Source: CAZNPL01 sp964574815 (GTDB taxonomy: Bacteria > Planctomycetota > Phycisphaerae > UBA1845). Taken from it: a DNA stretch of 64,000 bases. Below are positions 1 to 9,411 of the stretch, piece by piece. The DNA lies in the NCBI GenBank assembly GCA_964574815.1, contig CAZNPL010000008.1, positions 62,001-126,000 of the forward strand, in the 5' to 3' direction. Numbering within the stretch: position 1 is the stretch's first letter; every line of letters begins with the position of its first letter. The translations under genes and the position numbers were made by a program. The notes below the pieces were generated by a model. That model did not search any database. It was given only the letters and a program-made list of their open reading frames with translations, and was not told the DNA's origin.

Positions 1-371
1 TCACGATCGTGGGCATCATCCTGTTGTCGGCCTTCGTAAATCTGATGGTTGGCTCGGCCTCGGCCAAGTGGGCCCTGCTCAGCCCCATCTTCGTGCCGAT
101 GCTGATGCAACTGAACATCTCGCCGGAGCTCACTCAAGCCGCTTACCGAGTAGGCGACTCCACCACGAACATCATCACGCCGCTAATGCCCTATTTCCCG
201 CTCGTCGTCGTGTTCTGCCAGCGCTACGTCAAGCAGACTGGGATCGGCACCGTCGCTGCCCTGATGCTGCCCTTCTCGGTGACGTTCCTGATCACGTGGT
301 CGGCCTTCCTGATCCTCTACTGGAAGATCGGCATCCCCCTGGGCCTGCAAGCTACGTACGTTTATCCATGA
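1..371 (+). CDS. AbgT-family transporter, C-terminal fragment
   Basis: Only the last ~123 residues lie in the window; the frame is open to base 1, so the gene begins upstream. The fragment has three hydrophobic segments. The stretch NLMVGSASAKWALLSPIFVP followed by GDSTTNIITPLMPYFPL is typical of the end of AbgT/YdaH-type inner-membrane transporters, a family associated with p-aminobenzoyl-glutamate uptake or sulfonamide efflux. It ends at TGA in 369-371 and is convergent with the kinase gene, 47 bp away. The substrate cannot be told from this part. Confidence 0.85.
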   Translation, partial: TIVGIILLSAFVNLMVGSASAKWALLSPIFVPMLMQLNISPELTQAAYRVGDSTTNIITPLMPYFPLVVVFCQRYVKQTGIGTVAALMLPFSVTFLITWSAFLILYWKIGIPLGLQATYVYP

Positions 372-418
372 TTTTCGGGATAAGCGTACAGGTGTCTAAT
401 TACCCGCCACGTGCGAGA

Positions 419-3400
419 CTATCTTTCAATCGTGAGCGCATCGCCCGAAATCTCTGCGGCGGCGAGGGTCTCTTCGGCCTCTGCGGCCAACCCGTCGACC
501 GCGTTCTGCGCTTCAGCGAGAATTTCTGCAGCCTCTCGTAGCGGTGGCACCGCTTGCTCGGGTTTGCCGTGTCGCAGAAGCGTCTGTCCAAGCCGCACGA
601 GGGATTCGGCGATATCGGCGTGCCCCGCCTCGAAATAAGCCCGCCGCCGCATCAGCGTGTCGCGGTACACTTCTTCCGCCTCATCGGCCTTTGCCAGGCT
701 TTCGAGGCAGCGAACCAGGGCGGCCTCGTAGTTCATACGGTCAACGGAAACTTCGATGGGCGTGTTGCTTAAAGCCCGGCGGAGCATTTCGACAGCAGAC
801 TCGACATCACCATTAACCTCAAGCGCCAGGGCCAGCGTGTATCGATTGTAATGGTAATCATCCGTGCATAGTCCATACGCCTTGCGAGCGACCCGAAGCG
901 CCTCCTGCACATCACGCAGATCGGGCGGCATCACCGTCAACAGAATCCACGCGTACGCGTTCAGTTGATAGGCGTCGGTATCAGCATGTGCGGCCATCGC
1001 TCGCCGATTCTCCAATAGCTCCAGTCCAATCGCCCGCGCCTCCTCCGCGCTGCCCTGTGCCGCCAGTGATCGATTCAATTGTCGCATCGACCAAAGCACC
1101 ATCGCGTTGTGCGGAGGATAGTGGTCTCCAAAAGTCTCAAGGAAAAGGCGCAGACCGCTCTCCGCCCTGGCCCAATGGCCCAATAACACATGACAGTACG
1201 AGACGCCTGCCCACTCCGACGTCGTCGCAATGTGTCCTTCTCCATGCACACGCTGCTCAATCGCAAGCGATTGGGAGTATAGTTGTAAGGCTTCAGAGTA
1301 CCTGCCCTGCCCCATCACCGAGTGGGCCAACCGATCTCGAAGCTCCATGACGACCACGTTGCCCTCCTCAAAAGCCGTGGATGCCTTCGGCAAGAGCTCA
1401 CGCATCACCGATTCCGTCGAATCCAGGCGGCCGTCGTTCGCCCAGATCATCGATAACGTGATGGCGATCCTGATCGTTGTTTCGTGGTCCTCACCAAAGA
1501 CAGTTTTTGATGCCGCCAGCGCGCCGGTCAACAGCTCTTCCGCCTTTGCGACCCGGCGCTTGATATGGAGAATACGCCCGAGCGCCTCTTGCAACCTGAT
1601 CGAAAACGGATGATCGTGCCCGTATTGAGACTCACAAGCGGACAGCGTACTTTCCAGTTGTTCCTCAACTTCTGCGTTTCGCTCGAAGTTGCGACCTGGA
1701 GCCCGAGCCCTGCCCCACTCGACGACCGACTCAACCGTGTCCCGGTGAACATTCCCCAGAACGCGTTGCCGACGGCGGAGTGTGTCAGCATGCAGCGCCT
1801 CCGCGTCGGCGAACCGTCCGTTGCGATTCAGGGCGACGGCTAATCGAAACGACGCCCTGAGTGTTTCCTGATGATCCGGCCCGAGCTCTTGCCGGCACGA
1901 ACGCAGCGTTCGCTCGCCCAGCGCGACAGCGTTCTCCAACTTGCCCTGGTGGGTTAACGCCTCGACGAGCAGTGTCCGAACGCGCAGCGTTTCCGGGCGC
2001 TCTTCACCAAGTTGCGTTTCGTACAGTAGCTCCGCGCGGCGCAAATGGCGCTCGGCCTGCTCGGACAAACTGATGCTCAAATAGGCTCGCCCGATGGCCG
2101 AGCGGAGCCCCGCCTCGATATCCGGCTGAGTTTGGAAGACCACCTCTATCCGACTTGCTGCATTGTCCAACGCTTCCCGAACGGAAAGATCGGGGCGTTC
2201 GGACACAAGCGGATCCGTCGCGGCCAACATGTCCTCAACCAGGAACTCACTGATGGCACGAACGGTCTCGGCTTCCCGTTCGGCTTCCTTCTGTTGAAAG
2301 CTCGCCTGCGCATACATTAACGTCATGCCGACGGCCGTGCACACCAGGACGACCAGCAACGCCGACGAAAGTGCGAACGCCACACGATGTCGGCCCACTT
2401 GCTTGCGAAGCAGGTACAGCGTGCTGTCGCGCCTCGCGTCGATCGGCTCGCGGGCTTGGTAGTGACGGATGTCACGCGCCAGCTCGATCGCGCTCTGATA
2501 CCGCCGCTCAGGCTCTTTGGCCAGGCATTTGAGCACGATCGTCTCGAGCTCGCCGTCGATGCGGCGGTTCAGCGCCCTTGGTTTTTCCGGAGCGGCATCG
2601 AGAATGTTGTCGAACACGTCGCGCATGGCCCCCTGAACGACGTAAGGGAATCGGCCCGTCAGCGTCTGATAGAAGACAACGCCTAGTGAATAAACGTCCG
2701 TACGCAGGTCGATGCGCTCCCGAGCGCCGCCGACCTGTTCGGGACTCGCCCACGGCACCGAGCCGACGAAGTGGCCCGTTTCCGTCATGGCCTGCCAGTA
2801 TGACTCGCCCTCGATCTCCTCGGACGCAAACCTCGCCAATCCGAAGTCGAGAATGTGCGGCTCGCCCTGACGGTCAATCATGATGTTCGCAGGCTTGAGG
2901 TCGCGGTGAATGACGCCGCGCAGATGAGCGGCCGCAACAGCCTCACTGATTTTGGCGAAAAGGGCCACCTTTTCACGAAGCGATATCCGGGCGCGTTCCA
3001 GGTGCACATCGAGCGGCTGCCCGACGATGTAATCCATCACGAAGTAGTCCGTACCGGCGGCCACGCCGCTGTCATAGATCGTGACGATGTTCGGGTGCTT
3101 GAGCTGCGCCAAAAGGCGGACTTCACGCTCGAACCGAGCCTTGTCCCGCGGACCGAGAAGCGGCCCGTCGCGAGTGACTTTGACGGCCACTTCCCTCCCC
3201 GTGCTCAACTGGACGGCCCGATAGACGACACCCTGTCCCCCGCGGTGAATTCCCTCCCTGATCTCCAATCCGGGGATGGCCCCGGCCGGGAGGTGACTCC
3301 ACGATGCGTCCTTCGGATTGGCGCCGTCGGCTTGGTCCACAGTTCCCGCGCGTTCAGCCCGGCCAACGACTCGTTCGGCGCCGCGGACCCAGTGCAGGTC

Positions 3401-3589
3401 GCGCAAGCGGTGCTTCAAGTCCGGCAGCAGGTGCGGATGCTGCTGGACGATCTGCTCATCCGGCAGGGCCTCGCCTCGGGATCGCCGGCCGATCACATCC
3501 TCGATGACCTCCGCGATCTGATCGTCGATGTCCGCCTCTCTGCTGGAGCGACCCGGCCGGGCCGGCAGCTCTTGATCATTCTCGGTCAT
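419..3589 (-). CDS. Membrane Ser/Thr protein kinase with TPR sensor region
   Basis: About 1056 residues. A Hanks-type kinase domain covers roughly residues 105-380: glycine loop GGQGVVYRA, invariant lysine in VAVKV, catalytic HRDLKPANIM, DFGLARF, and SPEQ at the APE position, so all catalytic residues are present. One membrane helix follows near 405-430 (SALLVVLVCTAVGMTL), then about 600 residues of tetratricopeptide repeats with the A-x-x-L-x-x-L spacing. The layout is typical of planctomycete kinases; the target is unknown. ATG at 3589 was chosen; a GTG at 3613 in the same frame would add eight residues. It lies 74 bp behind the sigma-factor gene on the same strand, a common planctomycete pairing, so the two are probably co-transcribed and may act in one signalling path (inference). 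Confidence 0.9.
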   Translation of the reverse strand: MTENDQELPARPGRSSREADIDDQIAEVIEDVIGRRSRGEALPDEQIVQQHPHLLPDLKHRLRDLHWVRGAERVVGRAERAGTVDQADGANPKDASWSHLPAGAIPGLEIREGIHRGGQGVVYRAVQLSTGREVAVKVTRDGPLLGPRDKARFEREVRLLAQLKHPNIVTIYDSGVAAGTDYFVMDYIVGQPLDVHLERARISLREKVALFAKISEAVAAAHLRGVIHRDLKPANIMIDRQGEPHILDFGLARFASEEIEGESYWQAMTETGHFVGSVPWASPEQVGGARERIDLRTDVYSLGVVFYQTLTGRFPYVVQGAMRDVFDNILDAAPEKPRALNRRIDGELETIVLKCLAKEPERRYQSAIELARDIRHYQAREPIDARRDSTLYLLRKQVGRHRVAFALSSALLVVLVCTAVGMTLMYAQASFQQKEAEREAETVRAISEFLVEDMLAATDPLVSERPDLSVREALDNAASRIEVVFQTQPDIEAGLRSAIGRAYLSISLSEQAERHLRRAELLYETQLGEERPETLRVRTLLVEALTHQGKLENAVALGERTLRSCRQELGPDHQETLRASFRLAVALNRNGRFADAEALHADTLRRRQRVLGNVHRDTVESVVEWGRARAPGRNFERNAEVEEQLESTLSACESQYGHDHPFSIRLQEALGRILHIKRRVAKAEELLTGALAASKTVFGEDHETTIRIAITLSMIWANDGRLDSTESVMRELLPKASTAFEEGNVVVMELRDRLAHSVMGQGRYSEALQLYSQSLAIEQRVHGEGHIATTSEWAGVSYCHVLLGHWARAESGLRLFLETFGDHYPPHNAMVLWSMRQLNRSLAAQGSAEEARAIGLELLENRRAMAAHADTDAYQLNAYAWILLTVMPPDLRDVQEALRVARKAYGLCTDDYHYNRYTLALALEVNGDVESAVEMLRRALSNTPIEVSVDRMNYEAALVRCLESLAKADEAEEVYRDTLMRRRAYFEAGHADIAESLVRLGQTLLRHGKPEQAVPPLREAAEILAEAQNAVDGLAAEAEETLAAAEISGDALTIER

Positions 3590-3665
3590 GGGAAACTCGG
3601 TTCGCGCACGCACCTATAGTGTCTCTAACGCATATCAGGCGTAGCGCGCCCTCGAAAATCACTGC

Positions 3666-4292
3666 TTAGCCGGCGCTGAGGAACCTGCTCCCACTCTTGA
3701 GGTGTTTACGCATGCGTTCCAATCCGCGCCGGAGAAGTGCATGCACTGCTCGCTCGGTTCGCCCCATCCTCAGGGCGACTTCGCGCACCGCTTTTTCCTC
3801 AATGTGCACGAGTTGAACCGCTTGGCGGTATTGCTCGGGCAGTGCGGCGATGGCGGATTGAACCGCGTCCGCGGCCTCGTTGCGAGCGACCGACCGGCTG
3901 GGCGTCCGGCCCGGATCGGCAAGGATATCGAGCAATGCGATCGAGGAGTCCTCGATTCTCTTGCGCCTCGCATCCTCGCCGTCTCCACCGCGCTTGGCGG
4001 CCCGATGGCGCCTCAACGCGTCGCGAATGCGATTGACGGCGATGGTACACAACCAGCGGTCGAATCCGTCATCCCCGCGCGCATCAAAGGAACCGATCCG
4101 TCGAAAAACCTCGACGTGCGTGTCCTGCACGATGTCATCCGGAGCGTAGTGGGGCCGGAGGCATGCAGGCAGCCTGCGCGACACGTACTCCCGCACCCGC
4201 GGCCGGGACATGGTCAGCAGTGTCTTCAGCGCCGCCTCGTCCCCGGCGACGGCGCGCGCCAACAATTCGCGATACCGGCTACGGCTCAACAT
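3666..4292 (-). CDS. ECF-type RNA polymerase sigma factor
   Basis: 208 residues. Region 2 is visible around residues 50-100 (APDDIVQDTHVEVFRRIGSF, then FDRWLCTIAVNRIRDALR). Region 4 covers about 145-200 (LPEQYRQAVQLVHIEEKAVREVALRMGRTERAV) with its helix-turn-helix. The linker between them is basic and variable. ATG at 4292 is preferred to a TTG 36 bp upstream. The adjacent kinase fits the planctomycete sigma/kinase arrangement in which phosphorylation may control the factor; no anti-sigma gene is seen. Its promoter target is unknown. Confidence 0.9.
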   Translation of the reverse strand: MLSRSRYRELLARAVAGDEAALKTLLTMSRPRVREYVSRRLPACLRPHYAPDDIVQDTHVEVFRRIGSFDARGDDGFDRWLCTIAVNRIRDALRRHRAAKRGGDGEDARRKRIEDSSIALLDILADPGRTPSRSVARNEAADAVQSAIAALPEQYRQAVQLVHIEEKAVREVALRMGRTERAVHALLRRGLERMRKHLKSGSRFLSAG

Positions 4293-4745
4293 GTGTACAT
4301 CAGCCCAGACGAGAGAAGGGCGGCCCAAGAACGACGTAAGTCATTGTATCCGGGAACCTAAAGCGACACAACTGCCCCGGCGAGACAGGGACCCTCCCGA
4401 AAATCGTGAATCTCCGCTGAATTCCCGAGGGCGCGCCGCCTCCCGATCACGCTCCATATCCTGGGCGGTCGGAACATTCTCTTGCGGGCCAGGCATCGGG
4501 CAGGGCACGCAGCGTCGAACCGGCACACCACGCCGGCAATCACCCGAATCGGAGATGCGAGGATGGGATCTTGGTGTTCTTGCGCCTGGGCAGTGATATT
4601 GGGCGGCGGTCGGGAAGCAAGTCGCCCACTGAACTGGATGTTCGCCAGGCCCGACCTCGCCAACCACTCAGCGAATACGGTGCGCACGTATCAAGGCCTT
4701 CACAGGAATAGGTAGGAAACTGTAAACCACTTTCGGAGGACAAAC
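4293..4745. other. Divergent intergenic region
   Basis: About 450 bp separating the leftward sigma-factor gene from the rightward secreted-protein operon; both promoters must lie here. A GGAACATT string near 4468 resembles the -35 of many ECF promoters, but no convincing -10 follows. A GGAGG ribosome site sits just before ATG 4746. Short open frames on both strands have no recognisable features. Confidence 0.5.
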
Positions 4746-6896
4746 ATGCAGACCAAGGCAGTTAAAACCGGTGTACTCAGTACGTGGATGATGTTGGGCA
4801 TCAGCTGCTGGGCCGTTCCTCACGCCCACGCCGTCGCTCTCTCGACCACCATCACTTATCAGGGCGAACTCCAGGACAGCGGCGCGGCAGCTTCTGGCAT
4901 GCACACCTTCCAGTTCAAGCTCTACGACGCCGACTCCGGCGGCACCGAGCTTGCCGACAGCGGGTCGATGATGCTCAACGTCGAAAACGGTCGTTTCACC
5001 GCGCCCATCGACTTCGGCGCCGGGAAGTTCCCCGGCGACGCCCGATTCATCGAAATCACTGTCAACGGTGAGGTCCTCTCCCCGCGGCTGGAACTGACCG
5101 CCGCCGCCCACGCGCTCGCCCTGCCGGGCCTTTTCACGAAGCAGGAGGCCACCGAAACCAGCGTCAACGTCGAATCCGGCGACCTGGTGTTCAAGACCTT
5201 TGACAGTGGTATGGGCGCGCTGGTGCCCAGGATGAGCATCGATGAGGCCACCGGGAAGGTCGCCGTCGGCTCTGCCGCCCCGGACCCTGCGGGCGGTGAG
5301 CTGCAGGTCACCGGCAACCTCGATCTGTACGACGTAACCGCCGCCGCCGGGGCTCGTGAAACCGCGGCCACCAAGGGCATCCGCTTCAATGCTGCGACCC
5401 AGAGCATCGAGCCCATCGACGAGGCCGCCGGACTGGCCGTCAATACCGGCACTGCGCCGATGGCGGTCAGCGGTCCGTTGGATGTGGCCAGTGATCTCGA
5501 CGTCGCTGGCGACGCTGTGGTAAACGGCGACCTCAGCGTCGGCACCGTAGCCGCGTTTACGGCGCGGTCGTCGGGCGTCCTGGGGCCCTTCGTGTACGTG
5601 CATGGCGATGACACGGCGGATGCAGGAATGGCCATCTGCAACACTGGAGGTCCGTGCACATGGATCTTTGACGACGATGACGACGGACACACCCTCAAGC
5701 TTGAGGCGCCTGAGTTCGCCGTGAACATCGGCGGGCCTTCGGGCGAAGCCATGCGCATCGACTCCAGCCGCAAAGTCGGCATCGGAACGAGCGCCCCCGC
5801 CGGAGACCTCCATGTCTTGGACGATGGCGGCGGTACTCAGATCTTTGTGGACTCCTACAGAGACAACCCGGCTGGACCCGTTGTTAGACTACGTCATGCG
5901 CGCGGCACCGTAGGTTTTGAATCTGAACTGCTGGTCGACGATGAGCTGGGCCAGCTCACCTTCGGCGGGCACGACGGCGACGCGCTCGACAGCGTATCGG
6001 CCGCGATCATATCGAATGCTACAGAGAACTGGGCTGTTGGTGCACACGGCACTGACCTGGAGTTCCGCACAACGCCGAACGGAAGCACAGTCGCAACACG
6101 CGTGATGACCATCGCGCACGACGGCAACGTCGCGATCGGGGGCGGCGACCCCGGGACCCGCCGCCTGCAGGTGCAGGACGGCTCACCCGGTCCGGAAATG
6201 GTCCGGTTCAGCACGTCCGCGAATTTGAGCTCAGGCGACCAAGTTTTGGAGTTGCAGGTCGGCGGCAGTTCCAGCGACTCCATGCAGTTTATCAACTGCG
6301 AACGCGGCGGCGGCAATACGGTCTTCATGGTGGAAGGAGACGGCCGAGCCACCGCCAACGGCCACACCTGCGTTGGCGATAATTGCATCATCTTCTCGGC
6401 GATGATGCACGTTGGCTCCGGACCCGATTCCGTTGATCCCGGCGACGTCATGGTCATCGACGTCGAGAATCCTGAATCAACGGTTAAATCGTCCGGCGCC
6501 CGTTCGACACTTGTCGCCGGTATTTGCACCGAATCCGCCGGCTTCCTTGCCTCGAACCGTGGCTACGACGAGCTCCGCCGCGCCGCATCGGCCGCCGATC
6601 CATCACTGGCCGCTTACGGCAGAGACCGCGCCAACGCTGATCCGGATACCGAGCTTTCCGTCATCGAAATGGCGCGAATGATCGGCGAGGTCCCGATGGC
6701 CACCATGGGCATCGTGGACTGCAACGTCTCAGCCGAAAACGGCGCGATTCGCCCGGGCGACCTGCTGGTCACTTCGTCCACGCCGGGCCACGCGATGCGC
6801 GACGACGCCCCCAAGCCGGGCACCATCCTGGGCAAGGCGCTGGGGTCACTCGATAGCGGGACCGGCACGATCCGCATCCTGGTCACGTTGCAGTAA
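4746..6896 (+). CDS. Secreted fibre-like protein with G2-type C-terminal domain
   Basis: 716 residues. A signal peptide covers roughly 1-29 (hydrophobic core WMMLGISCWAV, AHA cleavage site). Residues ~33-125 form an N-terminal domain (TITYQGELQDSG, FQFKLYDADSGG) common in secreted planctomycete and related proteins. The middle is repetitive and beta-rich with recurring VGIGT-like motifs, as in phage-tail or fibre proteins. The last ~170 residues (MHVGSGPDSVDPGDVMVIDV, then GAIRPGDLLVTSSTPGHAM) resemble the autoproteolytic chaperone-type C-terminus of the peptidase G2 family, which in phage fibres helps trimerisation. GGAGG at 4735-4739 supports the start. The dockerin/cohesin gene follows 30 bp later, so the two probably form an operon. 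The role as a surface fibre is inferred. Confidence 0.75.
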   Translation: MQTKAVKTGVLSTWMMLGISCWAVPHAHAVALSTTITYQGELQDSGAAASGMHTFQFKLYDADSGGTELADSGSMMLNVENGRFTAPIDFGAGKFPGDARFIEITVNGEVLSPRLELTAAAHALALPGLFTKQEATETSVNVESGDLVFKTFDSGMGALVPRMSIDEATGKVAVGSAAPDPAGGELQVTGNLDLYDVTAAAGARETAATKGIRFNAATQSIEPIDEAAGLAVNTGTAPMAVSGPLDVASDLDVAGDAVVNGDLSVGTVAAFTARSSGVLGPFVYVHGDDTADAGMAICNTGGPCTWIFDDDDDGHTLKLEAPEFAVNIGGPSGEAMRIDSSRKVGIGTSAPAGDLHVLDDGGGTQIFVDSYRDNPAGPVVRLRHARGTVGFESELLVDDELGQLTFGGHDGDALDSVSAAIISNATENWAVGAHGTDLEFRTTPNGSTVATRVMTIAHDGNVAIGGGDPGTRRLQVQDGSPGPEMVRFSTSANLSSGDQVLELQVGGSSSDSMQFINCERGGGNTVFMVEGDGRATANGHTCVGDNCIIFSAMMHVGSGPDSVDPGDVMVIDVENPESTVKSSGARSTLVAGICTESAGFLASNRGYDELRRAASAADPSLAAYGRDRANADPDTELSVIEMARMIGEVPMATMGIVDCNVSAENGAIRPGDLLVTSSTPGHAMRDDAPKPGTILGKALGSLDSGTGTIRILVTLQ

Positions 6897-6926
6897 TCCG
6901 TGGACCTTGCTGAAAGGAGGACTGCA

Positions 6927-8018
6927 ATGAACACCATAAGGCAATTCCGAGAATACAGACAAACGCGGACATCTACGGCGCGAGCCCTTACCGCCGTCCT
7001 GTTGACCATGGGTACGGTGGCCGTCGCGACGTCGCCGGCGCGTGCTCAGTCCGGCGGGCCGTACGATCTCTCCTGGTCCACCGTGGACAGTGGCGGCGGC
7101 AAGAGCAGCAGCGCGACGTACGACGTCCACGGCACCGTCGGCCAGGGCGACGCCGGTGACCTGAGCGGCGATACCTTCAGCATCCGCGGTGGCTTCTGGC
7201 AGGCCGCCGGCGGTGGCGGAGCGAGCTGTACGGACGCTCCCGATTGCAACGACGCGAACGCTTGCACGTATGATGGTTGCGAGGCCGGGACATGTTCCAA
7301 CACGCCAAGGCCTTACGGCGACATCGACGGCAACGGCACGCTCAACCTGTTCGACATTTTCTGCATACTGGATCTGGTCGGCGGTGAGCCGGTTGATTCG
7401 GAGTGCAACGCGGTAAACGCTGATATTGAACCGTGCGAACCCAACGGCACGCTCAACCTGTTCGATATCTTCTCGGTCCTGGACGCGATCGGCGGCGAAG
7501 ATCCGTGCTGCAGCGCTGCGGCCGCGGCGCCCGCGACGCGTGAACGCGAACTGTCCAATCGGCGCCGCGACGCCGTTGCCAGGCCTGCGATCGAACTCGA
7601 GCCGTCTGCGCGATCGATCTCGCCGGGCGAGACGATCGCCGTCGAGGTCCTGGTAAGCGATGCGGCGGACCTTCGTGGGTACGAGGTGGCACTGGACGCC
7701 GTCGGCCGCCGCCGCGGCAGGCTGGAACTCGAGTCCATCACGGTCGATCGCGGCCGACGGGACTACGTCTTTGCCGATCGTGAGGTGTTCGACGTCGGCG
7801 ACCTGAGCGGCGCGCGTGTGGTTGCGGCGATGGCCCGCGGCGGCGTGACGCCGCGTGATGCGGGCTACCTGGCCACGTTCGTCTTCCGGGCATCGGAGGA
7901 CGCCCACGGCAGCTTCAAGATCGCGGTGCGAGAAGCGGGTGACACAATCCTGCTCGACTCGGTTGGCTCGATCCTCCGCACCCGATCGATCACCAACGCG
8001 TCGGTCAGTGTTCGTTAA
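6927..8018 (+). CDS. Secreted protein with dockerin repeats and cohesin-like domain
   Basis: 363 residues. ATG 6927 follows AGGAGG at 6915-6920; the in-frame GTG at 6900 lacks such a site. Signal peptide 1-40 ends ARA-Q. A short N-terminal module (YDLSWSTVDSGGG to FSIRGGFW) is followed by a cysteine-rich stretch (DCNDANACTYDGC). Two dockerin type I-like calcium repeats come next near residues 130 and 172, each with GTLNLFDIF. The C-terminal ~140 residues look like a cohesin domain (SPGETIAVEVLVSD, LRGYEVALD, GYLATFVFRAS). Having both binding partners in one chain could allow self-assembly. A strong terminator follows 29 bp after the stop. Confidence 0.8.
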   Translation: MNTIRQFREYRQTRTSTARALTAVLLTMGTVAVATSPARAQSGGPYDLSWSTVDSGGGKSSSATYDVHGTVGQGDAGDLSGDTFSIRGGFWQAAGGGGASCTDAPDCNDANACTYDGCEAGTCSNTPRPYGDIDGNGTLNLFDIFCILDLVGGEPVDSECNAVNADIEPCEPNGTLNLFDIFSVLDAIGGEDPCCSAAAAAPATRERELSNRRRDAVARPAIELEPSARSISPGETIAVEVLVSDAADLRGYEVALDAVGRRRGRLELESITVDRGRRDYVFADREVFDVGDLSGARVVAAMARGGVTPRDAGYLATFVFRASEDAHGSFKIAVREAGDTILLDSVGSILRTRSITNASVSVR

Positions 8019-8046
8019 TGACCGCTTTGCAATTCCGCGTTTCCGG

Positions 8047-8087
8047 GAAACCGGCTGTCCGACCCTTCGGGCGGCCGGTTTCTCTTT
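8047..8087 (+). terminator. Rho-independent terminator after the secreted-protein operon
   Basis: Nine-base perfect stem GAAACCGGC (8047-8055) with GCCGGTTTC (8074-8082), followed by TCTTTG. It lies 29 bp after the stop codon of the dockerin/cohesin gene. Confidence 0.8.
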
Positions 8088-8198
8088 GTCTTGGCTGTGT
8101 CCCAACCGCTCGAAGTCGAGTCACCGGAGCTTGCTTCGCTGAAACCGGATTGCAGGACGGCGATAGTTACTCTTGGAGCCTGCCCCGAAACCATCGAT

Positions 8199-8227
8199 GG
8201 GTGCCACTGGCGGCTTGTCCGCCAGTG
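8199..8227. repeat. 29-nt dispersed palindromic element, copy 1
   Basis: Begins GGGTGCC. The arms CACTGGCGG (8205-8213) and CCGCCAGTG (8219-8227) pair perfectly around CTTGT. A second, diverged copy of the same length and layout lies at 14159-14187, also between genes. No T-run follows, so it is not a typical terminator. Confidence 0.6.
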
Positions 8228-8259
8228 CTTTGCCGCCTTTAACTGTGTGTCGAGATGTT

Positions 8260-8709
8260 CTACTTTTTCCCGCGGCCGTCCGCCTTGTCCTTCTCCTCCA
8301 GGACCTGATCCAGGGCCCGCAGCAAGTCCACGGCCGACAACATTCCCACCAGTGCCTCGGTCTTGTCCAGCACGGGCGCGGCCCCGATGTGGTTCTGGAG
8401 CAGCAGTTTGAGCGCCTTGCGCAGCGAATCGTACGTGTGAATCACGTGCACGTTGCGGATCATCAGGTCGCCCACGGTGATCTCGTCGTCGAGACGATAG
8501 ACGTGGGCGATGTCGTGAGATTCATCCACCCAGTCGGGCCGGCGCAGCTCCCGGTCGCTCACGATTCCGATAAGCTTGTTTTCCTCGTCGACCACCGGCA
8601 GGTGCCGAATGTTGTGCTTCTTCATTTCGAAGAATGCCTCGCGTACCCCGGTCTTGGGCGGGACGGAGACGACTTTCCGAGTCATATACCCGGCCACCTT
8701 GCGGTTCAT
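8260..8709 (-). CDS. CBS-domain pair protein
   Basis: 149 residues almost entirely made of two CBS motifs. The first spans ~5-65 (VAGYMTRKVVSVPPKTGVRE, then IRHLPVVDEENKLIGIVSDR) and the second ~75-135 (VGDLMIRNVHVI, AAPVLDKTEALVGMLSAVDLL). A CBS pair normally binds adenosine nucleotides and regulates a partner; no effector domain is attached. The start at 8709 is preferred because AAGGGAG lies eight bases upstream; an in-frame TTG at 8784 is less likely. The C-terminal tail is charged (EEKDKADGRGKK). It appears to be a single-gene unit. Confidence 0.9.
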   Translation of the reverse strand: MNRKVAGYMTRKVVSVPPKTGVREAFFEMKKHNIRHLPVVDEENKLIGIVSDRELRRPDWVDESHDIAHVYRLDDEITVGDLMIRNVHVIHTYDSLRKALKLLLQNHIGAAPVLDKTEALVGMLSAVDLLRALDQVLEEKDKADGRGKK

Positions 8710-9281
8710 GCACGCTGCTCCCTTGACGGCGAATGGCTTCAGTTTCAGCTCTCTGGTCAGTTCAAACTGCGACACTTTAACCAACCTGATGCACCATTCT
8801 ACCCGTGGCCGCCGTTCGGGTTCAAGCAGCCGCTCGCCTTCCTGCCGACCTTGTCGCCCATCGGGCTCGTAGATTCGAACATCCTAACGACCTCAACATG
8901 TCATGCTCGCCGCTCGCGGCTTTGTGTTCTTATCAGACGGTGGCAAGTCCGACCGTGCCGGCAGGCGACTCTTGCAATACTTCATGACAACTTCGCGGCC
9001 GGCGCGGCTTGCGAACTGGATCTCGGCGCACGCCGGACGCGTTGACCCGTCGATTCCGGCATGCAGGCGCGGCCTGCGAGTGGCAGAAGCGGCGGATCGC
9101 AAGCGACCGGTGCTTCGCGGGAGGGCGAGGCTCCTGCCGAGCCGCAGAGAAAAAGCGATTCCGGCACAATCGGAACACGCTCACGAACGATCCTCCCACA
9201 GCGACGCCCACGATCCGAGGTTGGTGGGCCGGCCACGGGGTTGACATCGCACCGGGCACGGATTTGAATGGGTCCCGCACT
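8710..9281. other. Intergenic region before tRNA-Gln
   Basis: About 570 bp without a credible gene. It holds the short palindromic element at 9117-9145 and ends at the tRNA. Open frames on both strands are rich in Arg, Pro and Ser and look non-coding. Confidence 0.5.
9117..9145. repeat. REP-like GC-rich element
   Basis: The string GGGAGGGCGAGGCTCCTGCC followed by GAGCCGC contains the pair GGCTC/GAGCC. I recall closely similar strings as dispersed intergenic repeats in planctomycete genomes; only one copy is in this window, so the repeat status rests on recall. Confidence 0.35.
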
Positions 9282-9354
9282 TGGGCTGTAGTTCAATTGG
9301 TAGAACGCCTGACTCTGGATCAGGAAGTTCCAGGTTCGAGTCCTGGCAGCCCAG
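9282..9354 (+). tRNA. tRNA-Gln (anticodon CTG)
   Basis: 73-nt cloverleaf. The acceptor stem TGGGCTG (9282-9288) pairs with CAGCCCA (9347-9353), with discriminator G at 9354. The anticodon stem CCTGA/TCAGG encloses loop CTCTGGA, giving anticodon CTG. The T arm is CCAGG-TTCGAGT-CCTGG. The weak first pair (U1-A72) is usual for glutamine tRNAs. CCA is not encoded. Confidence 0.95.
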
Positions 9355-9411
9355 TTCTCATGCCGTGACCCGCATTCACCAGTTGCCCGGGACATGGAGG
9401 CAAGCGCGCCA

